From the NCBI GenBank assembly GCA_927798255.1, contig CAKMMH010000011.1:1-18034 (forward strand): DNA of 18,034 nt, in the 5' to 3' direction. This DNA comes from an uncultured bacterium. Its GTDB lineage: Bacteria > Bdellovibrionota_C > UBA2361 > CAKMMH01. This document shows positions 14,468 through 18,034 of this stretch, one piece after another (the stretch's first letter is position 1; each line of letters begins with the position of its first letter). The position numbers were made by a program, and so were the translations under genes. Under the pieces are notes generated by a model. That model saw only the letters and a program-made list of their open reading frames with translations. It did no database searches and had not been told where the DNA came from.

Positions 14468-15249
14468 AGTTCAGATTGTTCAGGAGCCTTACTCAACAAC
14501 TCTTCTTTTAACTTCTTAAGCTCTTCTTCTTCCTCACCTTTAGCAATTATTGACAACGTATTAAAAGCTACCACGTTAAAATATTTACCATCTTTTATTA
14601 AATTAGTTAGTAGTTCTTTAGCATTTGAAATTTTCGTTTCATCATCTAAGTAGGCCTTTGCAATAATAATGCTCGCTAGCTCCTTGTAAAATCTTGATTG
14701 TTCATTACTTTCATTTTTATAATTATTAAAATCTATTTTATTTATATCTTCTTCAAAACCTTTTTGGTCTCCTGTATTTTTCTTTAATAAAGCAGAATAC
14801 AACTTAGAAATAGTGCTATAATATTTACTTGTAGCTAATGGCTTAATACGACTTTGTGCCTCACTTAATGATTTTGTTAAACGTTCTTTTAGCTCATTTA
14901 AATCTTTTTCTTTTCCTTTAGTATCTTTTTTCTCATTAGTATCTTTTTGAATTTCTAACTCTTTTTGCTTAATATCCTTACTTAAGGTAATAATATTTGC
15001 GTATATAGGTCTAAACTCTTCAAATAAATCTGCATCACTTTTTTGTTCATTTATTCTAATATCAGAATATTTATTATAACCAAAATAGCAAGCAATTATA
15101 ACAACAAGACCCCAGAAAATAACATTCTGCCATTTTTTAAAAAATCTAAATAAAGGATCTTCAACAAATGTTATTTCAATTTCTGATTGTGGTTCATTTG
15201 TTTTTTTTATATCGACATTATTATTTTCTATAATATTTTTTTTATTCAT
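14455..15249 (-). CDS. Membrane-anchored YfgM-like coiled-coil/TPR protein
   Basis: From the ATG at 15249 the protein has 264 residues: a polar cytoplasmic N-terminus (1-38), one transmembrane helix (about 41-59, VIFWGLVVIIACYFGY), and a large charged helical domain likely outside the inner membrane. The domain has a Lys/Glu coiled coil (about 85-125) and TPR-like helices (KYYSTISKLYSALLKK, FYKELASIIIAKAYLDD, NAKELLTNLI). The layout, including the DPLFRFFKKWQN lead-in to the helix, resembles the tetratricopeptide-like YfgM family, an ancillary SecYEG-associated group, but similarity is by layout only. The frame extends to a TTG at 15270, but the AAAGGA that would drive translation lies inside that extension, which decides for the ATG. 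miaB ends 31 nt upstream. The last codons lie in the 134-bp palindrome, so the C-terminus may have been reshaped by insertion (inference). Confidence 0.7.
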   Translation of the reverse strand: MNKKNIIENNNVDIKKTNEPQSEIEITFVEDPLFRFFKKWQNVIFWGLVVIIACYFGYNKYSDIRINEQKSDADLFEEFRPIYANIITLSKDIKQKELEIQKDTNEKKDTKGKEKDLNELKERLTKSLSEAQSRIKPLATSKYYSTISKLYSALLKKNTGDQKGFEEDINKIDFNNYKNESNEQSRFYKELASIIIAKAYLDDETKISNAKELLTNLIKDGKYFNVVAFNTLSIIAKGEEEEELKKLKEELLSKAPEQSELLKN

Positions 15250-15258
15250 AAACAAAAA

Positions 15259-15264
15259 TCCTTT
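15259..15264 (-). promoter_or_regulatory. Shine-Dalgarno that fixes the start of the YfgM-like gene
   Basis: AAAGGA on the minus strand lies 9 nt before the ATG at 15249. It falls within the codons that would follow an upstream in-frame TTG (15270), so the ATG is the better start. Confidence 0.7.
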
Positions 15265-15280
15265 ATACAAAAATTTAAAA

Positions 15281-16582
15281 TTATGCTTTTAACGTCAATC
15301 TTGAAATATCTTTAACTTCAACATCTATGATACTACCAAGTTTAACATTTGAATAGTCTTTAGAAAGATTAACTGTAATATTCTGAGAGTTTGTCCCTTT
15401 TAAACATGTTTTATCTTTTTTAGAATAACCATCTACTAAAATACTAGTAGTTTTACCAATAAAATCTTTTAACACTCTAGCTGAAACCTCATATTGTCTA
15501 TCTTGTAAAAAATTAAGCCAACCAAGTTTTTCACTATAAGAGATATCATCTTTAAGTTCTAGCGATTTTGTATTAGGTCTAGGTGAATACACAAAAGAGT
15601 AGCTATTTACAAATCCAACCTTTTCAACAACTCCAACTGTTTCTAAAAAATCACTTTCTGTTTCAGTTGGGAAACCAACTATAATATCAGTAGTAAAAGC
15701 CATATCAGGAACTTTCCTTCTTATTTTTTCAATAATTTCTAGATAATGTTCCTTTGTATATTTTCTATTCATTAACTCTAAAATTCTATTACTTCCCGCC
15801 TGAAGTGGAAGATGAACATGTCTACAAATTTTAGGATTAGAACATACTAAATCTATGAATTCATCTGTAATATGTTTTGGATGAGGGCTAGTAAATCTTA
15901 TTCTTTCAAGTCCATTAATTTTGGAGATTTTATCAAGAAGTTTCTCAAATGTAATATCTTCATCTAAATCACTTCCATAAGAATTAACACATTGACCTAA
16001 AAGAAGGACTTCTTTTGTTCCTTGCTCAACTGATAGTGAAATTTCATCTATAATTTGACTTGATGGTCTTGAAACCTCAGGGCCTCTTGTTTGAGGGACA
16101 ATACAATAAGCGCATCTATTATTACATCCTCTACTTATTGCAACAGAAATTGACAATGCTCCGTTATAAGGGTTAGTTACAGGCAGATCCTCCCATTTTT
16201 CCCTATAATCAACTTTTACATTATTAGCACATTGACTATCTTTTATAAATTCAGGAATTAACGATAAATTATGCGTCCCGAAAACAAAATCGACATGAGG
16301 GACTCTTTTTATTATTTCGCTTCCATATTGTTGCGCGACACATCCCCCTACTCCTATTATTAGATTTTTATTTTTTTGTTTTAATGGTTTTAGTGTTCCT
16401 AAGACTGCAAAAAGTTTTTCTTCAGGTTTCTTTCTAACACTACAAGTATTAATAATTATAAGATCTGCATCTAGTGTTGTATCTGTTTCTTCATAATCCT
16501 GAGAAAGCATCTGTTTGATTCTTACAGAATCGTATGCATTCATTTGGCAACCATACGTTCTTACATATAATTTTTTTTTCAT
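15281..16582 (-). CDS. miaB: tRNA-2-methylthio-N6-isopentenyladenosine synthase MiaB
   Basis: MiaB adds a methylthio group to N6-isopentenyl-adenosine 37 of tRNAs reading UNN codons, using two [4Fe-4S] clusters and S-adenosylmethionine. All six cluster cysteines are visible. C12 (RTYGCQMN), C47 (INTCSVR) and C81 (GGCVAQ) are in the N-terminal UPF0004 domain; C153, C157 and C160 are in the radical-SAM motif CNNRCAYC. A TRAM domain closes the protein (about 370-433). The 433-residue length is normal. MiaB is favoured over RimO and MtaB by the MNAYDS motif and the overall pattern. The ATG at 16582 has no clear Shine-Dalgarno. It lies 27 nt after the lipoprotein gene and 31 nt before the YfgM-like gene, in one operon. 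Confidence 0.96.
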   Translation of the reverse strand: MKKKLYVRTYGCQMNAYDSVRIKQMLSQDYEETDTTLDADLIIINTCSVRKKPEEKLFAVLGTLKPLKQKNKNLIIGVGGCVAQQYGSEIIKRVPHVDFVFGTHNLSLIPEFIKDSQCANNVKVDYREKWEDLPVTNPYNGALSISVAISRGCNNRCAYCIVPQTRGPEVSRPSSQIIDEISLSVEQGTKEVLLLGQCVNSYGSDLDEDITFEKLLDKISKINGLERIRFTSPHPKHITDEFIDLVCSNPKICRHVHLPLQAGSNRILELMNRKYTKEHYLEIIEKIRRKVPDMAFTTDIIVGFPTETESDFLETVGVVEKVGFVNSYSFVYSPRPNTKSLELKDDISYSEKLGWLNFLQDRQYEVSARVLKDFIGKTTSILVDGYSKKDKTCLKGTNSQNITVNLSKDYSNVKLGSIIDVEVKDISRLTLKA

Positions 16583-16609
16583 ATACTATTTTGAAATTAA
16601 AAAATTTAA

Positions 16610-17470
16610 TTAATTAAAACTTACTATTTTAATTACTGGTTTATAAATATTGGCATCTTGGCTATTTAAGATAGTTTCAAGCTCCATTTCAAATTTCTTA
16701 GAACTTTTAGGATTAAGACCTACGCTTTTTATATCTAGAAATTCATCTTCATTATTTAATTTATTATCACTTAATTTACTCTTAAAAGAAACAGCTAGTG
16801 AAATATCATTTATAACTTTATCTGATAAATTTTCAAATTCTCCAGTAATTACAAAATAATATTGCGGATCTTTAGCATTAACTTTTGCTATTTTTTTCTC
16901 AAATTGTAAATTTACCATTTTAAAAGCTTCACTACGATTTATATTGCTAGGTGTAGTTATATTAGAATTAACCTCAATCTTATTATTTTCACCAATAACA
17001 TTATTAGTTAAATTAGCTTCAGTATTTTGAGCTAAAATATTATTGTTTCCCCAAGAAAGCTCTAATTGAAAATCTGTAGGATTATTAAAAATATATAATG
17101 TAGAATCTATAACGATTAAGAATTTTTTAGGTTCATTTTTTTCAAAAAATTCACTTTTATCTTTTCCCATCAAGTTAGCAAATTTGTAAGTTTCCTCATT
17201 TATAATATCACCATTTTGTCCCATTAATCCTAATTTTAACAAAACTAAGCTTACAGGAAATTTTTGACTTGATGATGCTTCACCTAATATATAAATTTTT
17301 TCTCCATCATTAATTTTTTCCAAAATTTTTAATGAGAATGTAGCTTCAGTAAAATTCTCATTTATATTATTTTGTTTATTAAAAAAACCATTAAAATTAC
17401 ATGCTGATAAGCAAAAAAGTAAAATTACTACCAAACTAAAAAAGATTATTTTAATACTAAACTTATTCAC
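16610..17470 (-). CDS. Putative lipoprotein with C-terminal beta-sandwich-like domain
   Basis: The 286-residue protein begins with a lipoprotein signal peptide: MNKFSIKII, a hydrophobic stretch, then LSAC with the lipid-bearing C24. The next part (about 40-150) is beta-rich and the middle is Asn-rich and probably flexible. Residues 175-286 (YYFVITGEFENLSDK, ISLAVSFKSKL, VGLNPKSSKKFEMEL) resemble the 'FxLYD'/DUF3426-type domains that follow membrane anchors in deltaproteobacterial proteins; this is similarity of pattern only. The start is a GTG at 17470, with GAGG about 10 nt upstream, and it overlaps the end of the preceding gene by 8 nt, so translation is probably coupled. It lies just upstream of miaB. 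Function unknown; probably attached to the periplasmic face of the inner or outer membrane. Confidence 0.75.
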   Translation of the reverse strand: MNKFSIKIIFFSLVVILLFCLSACNFNGFFNKQNNINENFTEATFSLKILEKINDGEKIYILGEASSSQKFPVSLVLLKLGLMGQNGDIINEETYKFANLMGKDKSEFFEKNEPKKFLIVIDSTLYIFNNPTDFQLELSWGNNNILAQNTEANLTNNVIGENNKIEVNSNITTPSNINRSEAFKMVNLQFEKKIAKVNAKDPQYYFVITGEFENLSDKVINDISLAVSFKSKLSDNKLNNEDEFLDIKSVGLNPKSSKKFEMELETILNSQDANIYKPVIKIVSFN

Positions 17471-17909
17471 TTACTATAAACCTCTCTTTTATTTTCCAAT
17501 TTCCCATATTAAAATACCATGTTTCATTTACCACTTCATCTACTACGATGTATTGTGGAATTTTATAATATTTTACAATAACATTAACATTTGCTTCTTT
17601 TGAAGAATTTAGGAATGTAACATCATCTGTTTTCATAGTAACAATTTTTACTTCTTTATATCTATTCAATGATTTCTTAATATCTAATCCCCTTTCTTCG
17701 TCAGCAAAAGATAAAGCATTATTATATTGCCCCCAATAAATATAGTCTTGGAAATTTTTTAATGTTTTTGCTAGAAGTGCTTGCCTGTCACCTTCCGTCA
17801 CTCCCATTTCTTTATATGAATCAATGAATGGCACTAGAACGCATGCATCTAAGCAAAGAACCAAAATAAAAAATGATAAAAGTATCCTTGCACTAAATTT
17901 TTTTAACAT
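17463..17909 (-). CDS. Small exported protein, possibly a lipoprotein, NTF2-like
   Basis: From an ATG at 17909 the 148-residue protein starts with a signal sequence (MLKKFSARILLSFFILVLC) ending in LDAC. The Asp before the final Ala is unusual for a lipobox, so lipid attachment is uncertain. The mature part pairs a helical start (LAKTLKNFQDYIYWGQYNNAL) with strands ending in ETWYFNMGNWKIKERF. That is the look of an NTF2/SnoaL-like cone fold, in which such 'W-x-F-x-x-G-x-W' ends are common (inference). The frame stays open to another ATG at 18008, but the extra 33 residues are polar and would bury the signal peptide, and that ATG has no Shine-Dalgarno. The gene overlaps the following lipoprotein gene by 8 nt and seems to be the first visible gene of the miaB operon. 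Family not recognised. Confidence 0.75.
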   Translation of the reverse strand: MLKKFSARILLSFFILVLCLDACVLVPFIDSYKEMGVTEGDRQALLAKTLKNFQDYIYWGQYNNALSFADEERGLDIKKSLNRYKEVKIVTMKTDDVTFLNSSKEANVNVIVKYYKIPQYIVVDEVVNETWYFNMGNWKIKERFIVSE

Positions 17910-18034
17910 AAACGTATATGCTCTTACTTTTATATAATCAAATTTTTTAATTTTAGATGATCTATAAAAACTGCTATATTTTATATTACTATTTAAATTA
18001 CCAGCCATTTCAAAATTATCATAAATAGTCTTAA

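Noticed and set aside
17910..18008. N-terminal extension of the small exported protein to the ATG at 18008
   Set aside because: The added 33 residues are polar and would place the signal sequence internally. No Shine-Dalgarno precedes that ATG.

Overview
The window is 18 kb of very AT-rich, densely coded bacterial chromosome with nearly all genes on the minus strand. The genes point to a Gram-negative, probably flagellated bacterium: a FliN-type motor switch protein, an exported N-acetylmuramoyl-L-alanine amidase, a membrane-anchored SPOR protein, lipoprotein signal peptides and MiaB. Eukaryotic-type Ser/Thr kinase and PP2C genes, and a mutS / amidase / nucleotidyltransferase / ArgS-family / SPOR order, suggest the former 'Deltaproteobacteria' (Desulfobacterota, Myxococcota, Bdellovibrionota, SAR324 and relatives). 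That placement is an inference from gene content, not a phylogeny.

Layout from the right, in the direction of minus-strand transcription. (1) 18008-14455 is an operon of a small exported protein, a lipoprotein overlapping it by 8 nt, miaB, and a membrane-anchored YfgM-like coiled-coil/TPR protein. (2) 14454-13956 is a 499-bp gene-free stretch. It holds a 134-bp nested palindrome that supplies the last codons and stop of the YfgM-like gene, a cluster of perfect short hairpins that is GC-rich for this genome, and a near-consensus promoter for mutS. (3) 13955-7934 is a tight operon: mutS, a TPR-amidase_3 protein, a short poly(A) polymerase/CCA-type nucleotidyltransferase, and an ArgS-like protein that has lost its catalytic signatures. 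(4) 7805-6447 is a SPOR-domain protein with its own predicted promoter. (5) 6292-689 holds a PP2C phosphatase fused to a membrane anchor and coiled coil, dprA, a degenerate FHA-like protein, and a Ser/Thr kinase fused to a response-regulator receiver domain. A lone fliN (plus strand) is divergent from the kinase. (6) 497-1 is the 5' part of a gene for an exported protein that runs off the window.

Kinase, PP2C and FHA-like protein within about 5.6 kb look like a phospho-signalling set (inference). The central operon combines mismatch repair, cell-wall cleavage and tRNA-related functions, with no evident single pathway.

The least ordinary content is non-coding or degenerate. There are two tracts of a 7-bp degenerate repeat (NNNCAGG / CCTGNNN), each starting at a stop codon, one of which flips orientation midway. 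A MITE-like set of three 19-20 bp inverted ends lies between dprA and the phosphatase gene. The palindrome and hairpin island lie upstream of mutS. The ArgS-family pseudo-enzyme sits where I would expect argS. I see no CRISPR array, rRNA, convincing tRNA, transposase or phage gene.
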